From Leptospiraceae bacterium (GTDB taxonomy: Bacteria > Spirochaetota > Leptospiria > Turneriellales > Turneriellaceae): a DNA stretch of 64,000 nt. Under the pieces are notes generated by a model. The model was not told the origin of the DNA. It did not search any database and worked only from the letters and a program-made list of their open reading frames with translations. The translations under genes were made by a program, and so were the position numbers. The stretch is from NCBI GenBank assembly GCA_025055765.1, contig JANWWS010000046.1:123531-187530 (forward strand), given 5' to 3'. Below, piece after piece: positions 1 to 8,426 of the stretch (positions are counted from its first letter, which is position 1; every line of letters starts with the position of its first letter).

Positions 1-451
1 ATAATGCTGGTAGATGGATTAGCTTAAAATTGGGGTCACAGTTGGGATTTTCAGCAAGAAGGCATGGGCGAAAAGCTCCTGTGGTTTTTGCCGCCACCAC
101 TGCTAAACCGCCAATAGGTACAATATTGTCTTGGCCCGCGGGAACAACAAATTCACGGTAGTAGGCCCCCCGTAAGATAAAGCGCCATCCCGTGAGGTCA
201 ATAGGTTTATTACAGTCCCGATTAAAAATCTCTATAAAATCATCATCGGGATCGTGAATCCCTGTATTTTTTACCGAACCCGCCCAATTAATCTCATTCA
301 TGGTAGCACAGCCACGCCGCCTATCTAAATTAATAGCCGTAGGCCAGGGCTCCCCCACCTCCGTTGAGCAGCGCAGTACAAGGAGAAAACCCACCAAAGT
401 ACCGATCCTGCTTCTTAGGCTCGAGCTAGGCCACATAGCTTTGCTTAACAT
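1..451 (-). CDS. Lamin-tail-domain lipoprotein, 3' end outside window
   Basis: This open frame runs off the left edge, so only the N-terminal 150 residues are visible. It begins with a signal peptide whose hydrophobic stretch ends in LVLRC, a loose spirochaetal lipobox, so an outer-membrane or periplasmic lipoprotein is inferred. From about residue 52 the sequence (MNEINWAGS, DDDFIEIFN, IDLTGW, VVPAG) matches the lamin-tail domain (LTD), an Ig-like fold found in many secreted bacterial proteins. The start at 451 lies 8 nt after the stop of the porin-like gene, and a second ATG at 436 is possible. I see no clear Shine-Dalgarno sequence. Its ligand or partner is unknown. Confidence 0.72.
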   Translation of the reverse strand, partial: MLSKAMWPSSSLRSRIGTLVGFLLVLRCSTEVGEPWPTAINLDRRRGCATMNEINWAGSVKNTGIHDPDDDFIEIFNRDCNKPIDLTGWRFILRGAYYREFVVPAGQDNIVPIGGLAVVAAKTTGAFRPCLLAENPNCDPNFKLIHLPAL

Positions 452-458
452 AATACGA

Positions 459-2297
459 TTAAAAGGCAATCGTGGAGCGCAAAAATATCCCGGTAAAATT
501 TGCGTCAGCAGGTCCACCCTTGGGTACCCCGTTTCGGCTTACTACATCCTCGATAGGTTTTTTATAAAAACTCCCGGGGACAAAGTAAGAAGCTGTAATC
601 TGGAACATAAGTAGGGGATTTGGAAAATACTGTAAGGTGAAATTCACCTCATGTCCCAAGTCTTTACCTAATTTTTGCTGCGCCTCGATTTCTGCCCGGG
701 ATTTCCAGGGATTTAATATTAGGTCTAGATTTTGCTCGTTAAAATTCACCTTAGTGGTAGAAGTATCTTTCAGGTACCACCAATCTAATTTGGCCACAAG
801 CTGGCCCCAGAGCTCAGCACCTAACGCCGCATGGAGAAGCATGGCTCCTGCTTTTCGATTGGCATCAAAGGGTGTGTCATCAATACCATTATAGTTCACA
901 TAGCCAGAGGGCCTCACCCCCCAGTAGCGGCGCAATAGGGTGCCACCCACTCGGTCACCCCGCATGCCAATAAACCCATGGGAGGTCATGTTGCCGTTTT
1001 CATCAAACTCAGCACCTTGGGCATAAAAAAAGTCAGCCTCAACAAGGGGGGAGATGATCCCAAAAGCCTTAGTTTGCAAAATAGTACCTGCTCCATAAGC
1101 CAATTTTTTATAATCAGCTCGTGGCTCTCCCTGCCTTTTAAGATCCTGCCCTTGGGAGTAGCCGAAATCAGCGTAGACAATCCATTGACGGAAAATGGGC
1201 ATGATGTCATCAAAGCGGTAGGATATACGGCTACCCGCAATTAAGGACCAGTCATTGTCGGAATAGTTACCAATGCGACCGTTTTCACTATTATCCGCAC
1301 CGCCCTTGTTTCCCCTTACCCGCGCATAAATGGTGTAAAGGCGGGGATCCAGCCTACTTTTTATTTTCTTGCGGAAAAACGGCATGGCACTTAGCACTAT
1401 GCCTGTGCGGTAGGTAGAGACATCACCTCGTAATCCCGCCATTTTCCCTTCCTCATGGCGAGAAAAGTATTGAAATTCATCGTTCCAGCGGTCATTTTCC
1501 CCCGCTCCAAAGCTATTGGCTCCCGAGTAGACATCCACAGCTAAGATTTTTATATCGATTAGGTCCTTTTGGTGAACATTGACAACTAAGGCATCGAGAA
1601 CATCCCGGAGCATGTAGTCGTTGGGGATCCCACCTATACTAAAGAATTGGCGACCAATAACGAGATCTGAGGAAAAGCCACCTTTGTTAAAAAATTCCCA
1701 AAAGATGTTAGCACGAGCAATTCTTGTACCAGGATTGCCATTGCCCTGCAGCTGAAAACTACCCCAGACCCCATCAAAACCAAAAGATAGCTCCATTCCC
1801 ACCCGATGTTCGGGAAAGAGAAACTGGGTATCAAACTTCGCCCTTGTCAGAGCAAGACCTTGGGCATCATCGGAAGTTCGTATTTGAAAATCGTTGGTGG
1901 AGTTGACTTTCCTTAAATCTGCATTATCGTAGCCATGGAATTCCTGGAGCATATTGAATCCCCAATAGAACTCCATGACTGGCTTTTCTTTGCGTATGGC
2001 AAATTGCCGCTCAAATTCAAAGATCCATTCTCCCTCACGATCTATAGCCCCCACGGAAAGTTGGCTTTCCATTGTGGCCTCTTTGGACTTAGACCTCTCC
2101 TTGGCTTTTTTGTCTTTCTCAGCTGTCTCCTCCTTCCCTGCTGGCACCCCCGCTTTCTCCTCTCGTGGAGGGATTTGAGAAAACTCATCTATTTGGCCAT
2201 GGCTCATATCCCCTAGGGCAAGGTATAAGGTCAAAAAGAGGGGACTTGCTAGGTTGTTTCTATAATTGCGAAAATAACGAATCATAACCCAACCCAT
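459..2297 (-). CDS. Porin-like outer-membrane beta-barrel protein
   Basis: The 612-residue protein has a hydrophobic N-terminal segment ending near GDMSHGQ, consistent with a signal peptide. A Lys/Glu-rich linker follows at about residues 45-75. A long region of alternating aromatic and polar strands follows and ends in Phe (RSTIAF), the classical terminal signature of an outer-membrane barrel. Segments such as FYWGFNMLQEF and VIGRQFFSIGG resemble porin or alginate-export-type channels, but I cannot assign a named family. AGAAGG lies about 10 nt before the first ATG and supports this start; an in-frame ATG four codons later is an alternative. It is the second-to-last gene of the minus-strand envelope run. 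Confidence 0.72.
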   Translation of the reverse strand: MGWVMIRYFRNYRNNLASPLFLTLYLALGDMSHGQIDEFSQIPPREEKAGVPAGKEETAEKDKKAKERSKSKEATMESQLSVGAIDREGEWIFEFERQFAIRKEKPVMEFYWGFNMLQEFHGYDNADLRKVNSTNDFQIRTSDDAQGLALTRAKFDTQFLFPEHRVGMELSFGFDGVWGSFQLQGNGNPGTRIARANIFWEFFNKGGFSSDLVIGRQFFSIGGIPNDYMLRDVLDALVVNVHQKDLIDIKILAVDVYSGANSFGAGENDRWNDEFQYFSRHEEGKMAGLRGDVSTYRTGIVLSAMPFFRKKIKSRLDPRLYTIYARVRGNKGGADNSENGRIGNYSDNDWSLIAGSRISYRFDDIMPIFRQWIVYADFGYSQGQDLKRQGEPRADYKKLAYGAGTILQTKAFGIISPLVEADFFYAQGAEFDENGNMTSHGFIGMRGDRVGGTLLRRYWGVRPSGYVNYNGIDDTPFDANRKAGAMLLHAALGAELWGQLVAKLDWWYLKDTSTTKVNFNEQNLDLILNPWKSRAEIEAQQKLGKDLGHEVNFTLQYFPNPLLMFQITASYFVPGSFYKKPIEDVVSRNGVPKGGPADANFTGIFLRSTIAF

Positions 2298-2333
2298 ACC
2301 GTATTAGCCTTCTCGTTTAGCTAGTCAATTCCT

Positions 2334-3086
2334 TTACATTCTCCCCTGGTAAAGCCGTACAGACATTCCAGCACCGAAGAACCAGCCCTCGTCAACACCA
2401 TGAGTTTCCCGACCCCAAAAAGTGTAAAGCTCAAGCCCTGTCACAACATAGCCAAACCACAACCCACCCTGCGCAAGAAAGACCGCTCTACGCAAAGTAC
2501 GCTCTTGGTAGTTACCAAAAAAACCTAATACGATGGGAGCTAAATTGGTCGTGGAAAGCCGAGCCGAATATAGGCCTATCGCTCTTGCACCATAATGTAA
2601 GGTGACCAGGTAGCCAAATGAGAGGCCAAGGCTAAGCCCAGAGTTGCTTTTTTGCATAAGAACACGGCTACGGTTTACGTATTCTCCCAGAGAAAAAGCT
2701 CTTGTACCCCAGGGCAGCATAAGCTCGCTTTCGAAACCTAATTCAGGAAGGTAGCGGTTTTCGTATAGGAAATAATAGGTGCCTCCCACAAAGGGATCCC
2801 CGAATCCTGCCGTTCGCATATTCTCGAGAGTTTCGACTTTGGAATTTAAAGTAAGATAGTTAAACCCCGTATGAAAATCAAAACGCGAGAGCTCAAATCT
2901 CAGGGAAGCAAGATGAAAGAAAGCTTCATGTTCATAGCGGACTTCTACGGGTCCTCGCAAAAGTCCCCCTGTATTTTGATAACCTGTTTGCACAGAAAAA
3001 CGCAATGCACAGTGACTGCCCCCCACAAGCGGGAAGGGAATCGCCACTAGTAACAGCAAGAAGTTATTAATGAAAGTAAATTTCAC
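2334..3086 (-). CDS. Putative outer-membrane protein (250 aa)
   Basis: The protein has a signal peptide (MKFTFINNFLLLLVAIPFPLVGGSHC). Aromatic-rich amphipathic strands follow (YYFLYENRYLPELGFESELMLPWG region), consistent with a small beta-barrel. The start codon is GTG and lies inside the last codons of the upstream coiled-coil gene, with a 20-nt overlap, so translational coupling is likely. No family is recognised. Position within the ECF sigma/CBM48 run suggests an envelope role, which is inference only. Confidence 0.65.
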   Translation of the reverse strand: MKFTFINNFLLLLVAIPFPLVGGSHCALRFSVQTGYQNTGGLLRGPVEVRYEHEAFFHLASLRFELSRFDFHTGFNYLTLNSKVETLENMRTAGFGDPFVGGTYYFLYENRYLPELGFESELMLPWGTRAFSLGEYVNRSRVLMQKSNSGLSLGLSFGYLVTLHYGARAIGLYSARLSTTNLAPIVLGFFGNYQERTLRRAVFLAQGGLWFGYVVTGLELYTFWGRETHGVDEGWFFGAGMSVRLYQGRM

Positions 3087-3717
3087 TTAGTTGTTTTTCT
3101 TGTCGTGGGCTGCCGGTAGCCGTAATTCCGTCTCTGGGCTCGGCAATCTCAGGACGGGTAGGTTCAAGAATGCTTTGCTCTTTTTGTTTGCGTATTTCTC
3201 GCATGATTTGGGATTTTTGCCCAAAATCTTGCATATCGGCATTTATCCGCACAAGTTCCATCTGGGCTCTTTCACCTTGAATCCCTATTTGGGCCAAGTG
3301 GCCTAAGAGATCAATTCTTTTCAATAAATCTGCCTCACTTTGATCTTTCATACGCAAGGCTTTTGCTAGGTCTTCTTCACGTGCTCCCCGGCGCAAAGCA
3401 ATAACCATAGCTTGGATGAGCTCGGCTTTTTTCGGATGGCCCGCCTCTTGTAACATCCGAGCACTGCGCAAGCGCAGATTTACTTCCTGACGCACTACTT
3501 GTACTATTCTCTCAGGGGGGACATTCTTTATAAGTCCTTCCCTCGTTTTTGCCTCCACTATCTGGACTTCGAGATTTTCTTGTTTTAGACGCTCTCTTTC
3601 GGCCTCGAGCTGGCGCCAGAGCCCTGGTGGCAAATCTTCGGAAAATTTCTCCTGGGCCCAAAGAGCCATTGGTAGAAAAAGCAAGGCCCCAAGTTTACGG
3701 CACATAGACCAAACCAT
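3067..3717 (-). CDS. Exported coiled-coil protein
   Basis: An N-terminal signal peptide (MVWSMCRKLGALLFLPMALWA) precedes about 195 residues that are rich in Glu, Arg, Gln and Lys and predicted to be helical or coiled coil. This suggests a periplasmic structural or adaptor protein. I place the start at 3717 because GGGGAG lies just upstream. The frame is open to an earlier ATG at 3735, and ATG 3705 is also possible. The start overlaps the end of the CBM48 lipoprotein gene, and the 3' end overlaps the next barrel gene, so the genes are probably translated together. The function is unknown. Confidence 0.62.
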   Translation of the reverse strand: MVWSMCRKLGALLFLPMALWAQEKFSEDLPPGLWRQLEAERERLKQENLEVQIVEAKTREGLIKNVPPERIVQVVRQEVNLRLRSARMLQEAGHPKKAELIQAMVIALRRGAREEDLAKALRMKDQSEADLLKRIDLLGHLAQIGIQGERAQMELVRINADMQDFGQKSQIMREIRKQKEQSILEPTRPEIAEPRDGITATGSPRQEKQLSEIYFH

Positions 3718-4036
3718 TTTCTCCCCCAAAGCCATCGGGAACCCTCTCTTTTAGGTGTTCGGGCAAAAAGGGATTCAAGCCATCCTTATAAAATACAAAT
3801 TCATATACCCCAGGCTCGAGCTCTAGTTCTAGATAGCGGTAGCGGCCTAAACGATTCATGAAGTGTACCTTGCGCTGCCACTCATTCCAACTGCCACAGA
3901 GCTCATAGTTTTCTTCCCCTTCTGCCATAAGTTCAAAAAGGACAGTGCCACGATGAATAGATGGTCTCTCTGGTAGGGAACGGCAACTGCTTATGAAAAA
4001 TAGGATGATCGGCAAACACCGACAAATGGTATGCAC
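3695..4036 (-). CDS. CBM48 (glycogen-binding-domain) lipoprotein
   Basis: This small 113-residue protein has a lipoprotein signal (IILFFISSC) followed by one AMPK-type glycogen-binding / CBM48 E-set domain. The diagnostic elements are ELCGSWNEWQ, the LEPGVYEFVFYKDG turn and the closing P-DGFGGENGLVYV motif. In this family the W residues stack on alpha-glucan. The neighbouring membrane protein carries the same domain, so the two are probably duplicates with different anchors. Binding of a glycan or an envelope component is inferred. Domain recognition is good; the biological role is not known. Confidence 0.74.
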   Translation of the reverse strand: MHTICRCLPIILFFISSCRSLPERPSIHRGTVLFELMAEGEENYELCGSWNEWQRKVHFMNRLGRYRYLELELEPGVYEFVFYKDGLNPFLPEHLKERVPDGFGGENGLVYVP

Positions 4037-4080
4037 GGCCCCAAAAGTGGTCCTGCTCTCTTTCTTTTGTCAAGATTTTT

Positions 4081-4602
4081 TTACAGGACCAAAAGACTGT
4101 TCTTGTGGCCAAACCCATCATCTACCCTTTCCGGACATCCAGGATCTTGCTGCCAGAGATATCCATTTACTAAGAAAATATACTGGTAGCGACCAGGCGG
4201 AAGGTAAAGCTCGAGTTGGTATTTTCCGGGAGCAACAGGCTGCAATACATGTACCCCCCTTTGCCAACCGTTGAAGTCACCTAATAGCTCTACCAATAAA
4301 GCTTCTTTCGATGTATACGTAAACGAGACCTTCAGCATGCGTTGGGACTCCACTTCCCTAGGGGCTAAGCGGAGCTCATAGATAGAGTACATGAAAGGAA
4401 GACTCAGCACCAGCAGAAAACTGAGTACCAATGCTAGTTGAAGCGGACTAATAAGTGGTCTTAAACACCACGGCTTCTTTACTTTATCTCGCTTTTGGCG
4501 CAACTTGTACAATACTTCCTGTACAAATACTTCTTTTTCAAGGGGAGGTAGTGCCAGCTTTCCAAGACGGCGTACTCTTTCTTTGTTCCAAAAGTCTTCC
4601 AT
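4081..4602 (-). CDS. Membrane-anchored CBM48 protein, candidate anti-sigma factor
   Basis: The 173-residue protein has about 50 cytoplasmic residues, one transmembrane helix (around residues 51-73, LALVLSFLLVLSLPF) and an external CBM48/glycogen-binding domain (LLGDFNGWQRG, LPPGRYQYIFLVNG, P-RVDDGFGHKN). It starts 2 nt after the stop of the ECF sigma gene. An inner-membrane protein with a short cytoplasmic head next to an ECF sigma gene is the usual layout of an anti-sigma factor. No ZAS zinc motif is visible, so the anti-sigma role is inference from context. It would couple an external glycan-like signal to the sigma factor. Confidence 0.7.
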   Translation of the reverse strand: MEDFWNKERVRRLGKLALPPLEKEVFVQEVLYKLRQKRDKVKKPWCLRPLISPLQLALVLSFLLVLSLPFMYSIYELRLAPREVESQRMLKVSFTYTSKEALLVELLGDFNGWQRGVHVLQPVAPGKYQLELYLPPGRYQYIFLVNGYLWQQDPGCPERVDDGFGHKNSLLVL

Positions 4603-4604
4603 TC

Positions 4605-5189
4605 TTACCTCTTTAGATAATCATTTAGTTGAGGATAGCGCCGGGCAATGTATTCGCGGGCACGGCTTATCTGAACCTTTATCGCCCCATGACTGGAACG
4701 CAAAATCTTCGCAATTTCCGCCATACCCATATCCTCAAAGTAATACAAACTAAAGGCGGCCCGCATTTTTTCGGGCAATTCGCCAATTGCTCTCTGAAGA
4801 TCTTGCATCATTTCCTTTTCAATAGTCTCCTCGTCAGGGGGAAGAACCCTCCTTTCGTCTTGTCGCTCGAGATTATCGCTGAGCTCAGCAACCGTATAGC
4901 TGCGTCGGTTGGCTGCTGATTTTAAAATATCCTTAGCTCTATTGGCTGCAATGGTAAAGAGCCAGGTAGAAAAGCGCCGAGACTCCTTAAAGCCATCAAG
5001 GTTGGCAATAGCACGTACAAAGGCATCTTGAGCCGCATCTCGGGCATCTTCCATGTTACCTAGGTAGTGGTATAGGAAACTACAGAGTGGTTGCATAAAT
5101 ACCTCTACCAAGCGCCTCCAGGCTTCTTCATCCCCCTGTTTGGCTCTCTGGATAAGCTCCAGCTCCTCTTCCAGGGGGATAAGTTCCAT
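4605..5189 (-). CDS. ECF-type RNA polymerase sigma factor
   Basis: The 194-residue length is typical of sigma-70 family group 4 (ECF). Region 2 is visible at about residues 30-100 (EDARDAAQDAFVRAI, RRFSTWLFTIAANRAKDIL). Region 4 lies at about 130-185 (LPEKMRAAFSLYYFEDMGM, then the helix-turn-helix with AIKVQISRAREYIARR). It directs RNA polymerase to a small regulon, usually for envelope stress. The gene directly precedes the membrane CBM48 protein, which is the likely regulator, and the downstream barrel and lipoprotein genes may be its targets. No upstream autoregulated promoter was identified with confidence. Confidence 0.9.
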   Translation of the reverse strand: MELIPLEEELELIQRAKQGDEEAWRRLVEVFMQPLCSFLYHYLGNMEDARDAAQDAFVRAIANLDGFKESRRFSTWLFTIAANRAKDILKSAANRRSYTVAELSDNLERQDERRVLPPDEETIEKEMMQDLQRAIGELPEKMRAAFSLYYFEDMGMAEIAKILRSSHGAIKVQISRAREYIARRYPQLNDYLKR

Positions 5190-5206
5190 GAGACGCTCTA
5201 TATGAT

Positions 5207-5662
5207 CTACGCTTGTGACGTGGTTTTGGTAACAATTTTTGCACTCTGGTTACGAAAAATCTTCTCGTACTTTTTCCCCTTACGTTCGTAGCGTACACTA
5301 ACTGCTTTTTCTTGGTCGAGCCGCATAAGAAGAGAATAGAGTTTCCAGGGACTATCGAGAGGAATTTCCTTATCCGTTTTGATAGACAAGATAATATCTC
5401 CCTTGCGGGCTCCTAATTTGTAAAAAAGACTATCGCGCGGCAGACGGATAATCTGGTAACCATAGAGGCTGCCATCCCTGCGTAAAATCTTACCCACTGC
5501 CCCCACTTTCTCCCTAGAGGTAGCAAGCAAATATTCTTTTACTTCGCTAAATGAAATGCATAATTCTTTTGCCTCAATCACAAAACCTTGAATGTAAAGG
5601 AAGAGCTTTAGCCAGAGAAGGAAAAACCCTCTACCCCTCTTGCCAGACTTATCCATAGCCAT
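5207..5662 (-). CDS. GspC-like PDZ-domain inner-membrane protein
   Basis: The frame is open from 5731, but the likely start is the ATG at 5662 (or 5656), just before a basic N-terminus and a hydrophobic helix (FFLLWLKLFLYIQGFVIEA). The C-terminal half (EVKEYLL, GYQIIRLPRDSLFYKLGARKGDIIL, then a short-basic tail) matches the PDZ-like domain of type II secretion protein GspC, which links the inner-membrane platform to the secretin. It could also be a different PDZ adaptor. It lies 17 nt upstream of the ECF sigma gene. A prepilin peptidase occurs at 11.1 kb, so the organism probably has a type II secretion or type IV pilus system. Confidence 0.6.
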   Translation of the reverse strand: MAMDKSGKRGRGFFLLWLKLFLYIQGFVIEAKELCISFSEVKEYLLATSREKVGAVGKILRRDGSLYGYQIIRLPRDSLFYKLGARKGDIILSIKTDKEIPLDSPWKLYSLLMRLDQEKAVSVRYERKGKKYEKIFRNQSAKIVTKTTSQA

Positions 5663-5745
5663 CGACAGTACGCAATGATTTGGCCTATTTGTCAAACCTT
5701 CTGAAATTCGATTGCCAGTCTCCTCTACCACAAAAGGTTGTCCTA

Positions 5746-6261
5746 ATGCATAGTAAGGAGATCGAACACGAATTTCCCTTTGCCTGGGAACACTTGGTAG
5801 AAGTCAGGGAGATGCGCTATCTTAAACCAGAATTGTGGCAGGAGGTTCAAAGTCTTGAAGAAAAGGAGAGAACCCTGCAACAAGGTGTACTCACCGTGCG
5901 GCGGACCATCCGCCTGAAAAATGAACTGCCTCCCATGGTTCGTCGCTATCTTGATATAGAAATCCTTGAGGTAGATGACCTTGTGATCTGTGACTACAAC
6001 AAACAAGAACTTAAAGCTCTTGCCTACCTTGAAACCATGGGTGGGCGGATATGTTTCCGTCAGGAGGGCTGGTATACCCCCCATGGCAAGGATAGAAGCC
6101 GGCGGCGGATTTCCATCTCGGCCATGGCGGATATTCCCCTGGCAGGAGAATTTATAGAAAAGGTATTTCTTTTTGAATTTAGCCGGCGCTGCGAAAAAGA
6201 CCGAAAGCTAATTATCGATTTAGCTAGTGGGCTTAGCCGGCAACGCTTGGTTCAGGGATGA
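5746..6261 (+). CDS. START/SRPBCC-like protein (DUF2505-like)
   Basis: The 171-residue protein from ATG 5746 has no signal peptide or membrane segment. The layout resembles DUF2505-type START-fold lipid-binding domains: EIEHEFPFAWEHLVEV at the N-terminus, a central beta-rich part with VRRTIRL and RYLDIEIL, and a C-terminal amphipathic helix with FIEKVFLFEFSRR. The frame is open from 5680, but the extra residues look non-coding and overlap the divergent promoter region. The 3' end overlaps the convergent citrate synthase gene by 10 nt. The ligand and function are unknown and the family call is tentative. Confidence 0.55.
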   Translation: MHSKEIEHEFPFAWEHLVEVREMRYLKPELWQEVQSLEEKERTLQQGVLTVRRTIRLKNELPPMVRRYLDIEILEVDDLVICDYNKQELKALAYLETMGGRICFRQEGWYTPHGKDRSRRRISISAMADIPLAGEFIEKVFLFEFSRRCEKDRKLIIDLASGLSRQRLVQG

Positions 6262-7382
6262 AGGTCCCTCTCACCCTCATAGATAACCCGTGGCCGGAAC
6301 AACCGATTATTCTCATGCTGTTCGATATGATGAGCAGCAAGCCCAGCGATACGGGAACATAAAAAGATAGGCGTGTAAAGGTCAATAGGTATGTGGATTA
6401 AATAATACAAGAGAGCTATGGGGTAGTCTGCATTGGGGAATATGCCCTTTTCTCTTTCCATAACTTTTGCTATAATTTCGTAAATTTGAGCAAGTTCTGC
6501 TCCCTCCGGTCTTAAGTGGGCTAATTTAGGTATATAGTCTTTTAAAAGATAGGCTCGGGGATCATACTTTTTCATATATACTCGGTGGCCAAAACCCATA
6601 ATCTTATCTTTACGGGCCAATTTTTCTAAGATATACTTTTCCGCGATTTTCACCCCCCCTAGCGAGAGAACTTCAAGAAACATCTTCATGGCCGCCTCAT
6701 TAGCACCTCCATGTAAAGGCCCTTTTAAGGAAGCCACCGCAGAGGTGATAGCCCCGTAGATATCCGATAGTGTCGAGGCAACCACACGCACGGCAAAGGT
6801 TGAGTTTGGCATTTCGTGCTCGATATAGGCAGTTAAAATTTTATCTAAGGTGTCTACTTCCGTAGCAGTGGGTTTTTCTCCCTTTATCATGTAAATAAAG
6901 TTCTCCGCATAACCTAATTCGCGATTAGGCCTTACAAAAGGCATACCTTTCAGCGCCCGATAGCTATTGACAGCAATAGTGGGAGCCTTGGCCAATATTT
7001 TCAAGGCCTTAGCCTCGTTTGCTTTCGTCGATGTATCCATTAGAAAATCAGGATCCTCATAGCCAGCCAAAAAAGAAATCCCGGTGCGCAGGGCATCCAT
7101 GGCCTGAGTGGTTTTGGGCATAAGGGAAAAAAGTTGGTACATACTATCCGGTATTTCAGCCTCGGCCATGAGAGATTTTTCAAATTCCTTTGCTTGCTCA
7201 TCGCTCGGCAGGCGGTTGTACAGTAATAGATAGGCCACCTTTATGTAGGAGGTCTTTTCTATGAGCTCAATGAGATCATAACCCCTTACAATAATCTGCT
7301 CTTTCTCCGTGTCGAGATAGGAGATTTTCGTAATTGCGGCAATCACGCCCTCAAGACCTGGTTTGTAGTTAGGATAGCTCAT
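6252..7382 (-). CDS. Citrate synthase / 2-methylcitrate synthase
   Basis: The 376-residue length suits the short type II-like citrate synthase family, which condenses oxaloacetate with acetyl-CoA or propionyl-CoA. Active-site motifs are present: LKGPLHGGANE with the first His, GFGHRVYMKKYDPRA with the second His, FPNADYP with the catalytic Asp, and RLFRPRVIYEG, which holds phosphate- or CoA-binding arginines. AGGAG lies just before the ATG. The gene follows methylisocitrate lyase at 17 nt, which favours a methylcitrate cycle role (prpC), but substrate choice cannot be read from the sequence. No prpD-type dehydratase gene is in the window. Confidence 0.9.
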   Translation of the reverse strand: MSYPNYKPGLEGVIAAITKISYLDTEKEQIIVRGYDLIELIEKTSYIKVAYLLLYNRLPSDEQAKEFEKSLMAEAEIPDSMYQLFSLMPKTTQAMDALRTGISFLAGYEDPDFLMDTSTKANEAKALKILAKAPTIAVNSYRALKGMPFVRPNRELGYAENFIYMIKGEKPTATEVDTLDKILTAYIEHEMPNSTFAVRVVASTLSDIYGAITSAVASLKGPLHGGANEAAMKMFLEVLSLGGVKIAEKYILEKLARKDKIMGFGHRVYMKKYDPRAYLLKDYIPKLAHLRPEGAELAQIYEIIAKVMEREKGIFPNADYPIALLYYLIHIPIDLYTPIFLCSRIAGLAAHHIEQHENNRLFRPRVIYEGERDLHP

Positions 7383-7398
7383 AGTAACTCCTTTTAAA

Positions 7399-8292
7399 TT
7401 AAATGTATTTGCTCCTGGCTACACCTTCGTCAAAACTACCATAGTCGGCGTAGTCGATGAGCTCATAAAGTTCCTGCCTTGTCTGCATCTGATCGAGGTA
7501 ATTTTTTTGTGTTCCCTCTTGCAGGATAGCACGAAAAACTTGCTCTACCGCCTTCATGGCCACCCGTAGCGAGGTAACAGGAAAAATGACAATTTTATAG
7601 CCCCAGCTTGCAAATTGCTCTGCTGTAAAATAAGGGGTTTTGCCAAATTCCGTCATATTGGCTAGGAGAGGGACTTTTATTTCTTGGGCAAAGGTGCGAA
7701 ATTCCTCTTCGCTTTGTAGAGCCTCCGGAAAGATAATATCAGCTCCTGCATTGGTATACATCCTTGCACGGCGGATGGCCTCATCTAGACCGTGTATTGC
7801 TCTGGCATCGGTTCTGGCTACCAAGAGTACCCTTTTTCGAGTCTTTAAAAAAGCCTCGATCTTGCGGCACATATCATCGGCACTTATCAATTCCTTTCCC
7901 TCAAGATGGCCACACTTTTTCGGCAGTTTTTGATCTTCAATTTGAATTGCCGCCGCACCCGCTTCTTCCAGCTCATAGACAGTTCTTGGGATATGCACCA
8001 CCTCGCCAAAACCTGTGTCCGCATCTACAATTAAGGGGAGCTCGCATGCCCTATAAAGCTGACGAACATGATCCGCAAGTTCACTAACAGTGAAGTACCC
8101 AATATCAGGCATGGCACGGCTTGCCGAGAAAGCGGCCCCGGAGATATAAAGGCACTTAAAGCCGAGCTTTTTAGCTAATAGGGCGGTTATGGCATCATGG
8201 GCACCAGGAGCCAAGAGTATTCTTTCTTGTTGCAGGAGATTTGACAGTGTAGTCCCCCCAACTAGCTCGTGCACTTTTAGCATCCAGGCCAT
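7399..8292 (-). CDS. prpB: 2-methylisocitrate lyase
   Basis: The 297-residue protein belongs to the isocitrate lyase/PEP mutase superfamily, which cleaves 2-methylisocitrate to pyruvate and succinate. The diagnostic KKCGH motif holds the catalytic Cys. Metal- and substrate-binding segments are visible (LIVDADTGFGE, QIEDQ, LVARTDARA, NMTEFGKTP). The first ATG (8292) has AAAGGA about 11 nt upstream; ATG 8283 is an alternative. It is the first gene of a two-gene operon with the citrate-synthase-like gene, which suggests propionyl-CoA disposal. Related carboxyphosphonoenolpyruvate enzymes are less likely given the neighbour. Confidence 0.88.
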   Translation of the reverse strand: MAWMLKVHELVGGTTLSNLLQQERILLAPGAHDAITALLAKKLGFKCLYISGAAFSASRAMPDIGYFTVSELADHVRQLYRACELPLIVDADTGFGEVVHIPRTVYELEEAGAAAIQIEDQKLPKKCGHLEGKELISADDMCRKIEAFLKTRKRVLLVARTDARAIHGLDEAIRRARMYTNAGADIIFPEALQSEEEFRTFAQEIKVPLLANMTEFGKTPYFTAEQFASWGYKIVIFPVTSLRVAMKAVEQVFRAILQEGTQKNYLDQMQTRQELYELIDYADYGSFDEGVARSKYI

Positions 8293-8392
8293 AGTAGCCA
8301 GGTCCTTTTTTTAAACACAGACACTAGGGCAAGAAAAATACGGCAATCAGCTCTGAGCTTTTTAAAGCATAGCCAATTTGTTCTGTTCCTTC

Positions 8393-8419
8393 TTGACAGC
8401 TGGGTTCGTCCTATATAAT
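8393..8419 (+). promoter_or_regulatory. Consensus sigma-70 promoter for TPR lipoprotein
   Basis: A perfect -35 box TTGACA at 8393-8398 and a perfect -10 box TATAAT at 8414-8419 are separated by 15 nt, which is short; an overlapping TATATA at 8412 is less perfect. The ATG of the next gene begins only 7 nt after the -10 box, so transcription would start at or next to the A of the start codon. Confidence 0.7.
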
Positions 8420-8426
8420 ACAAATC

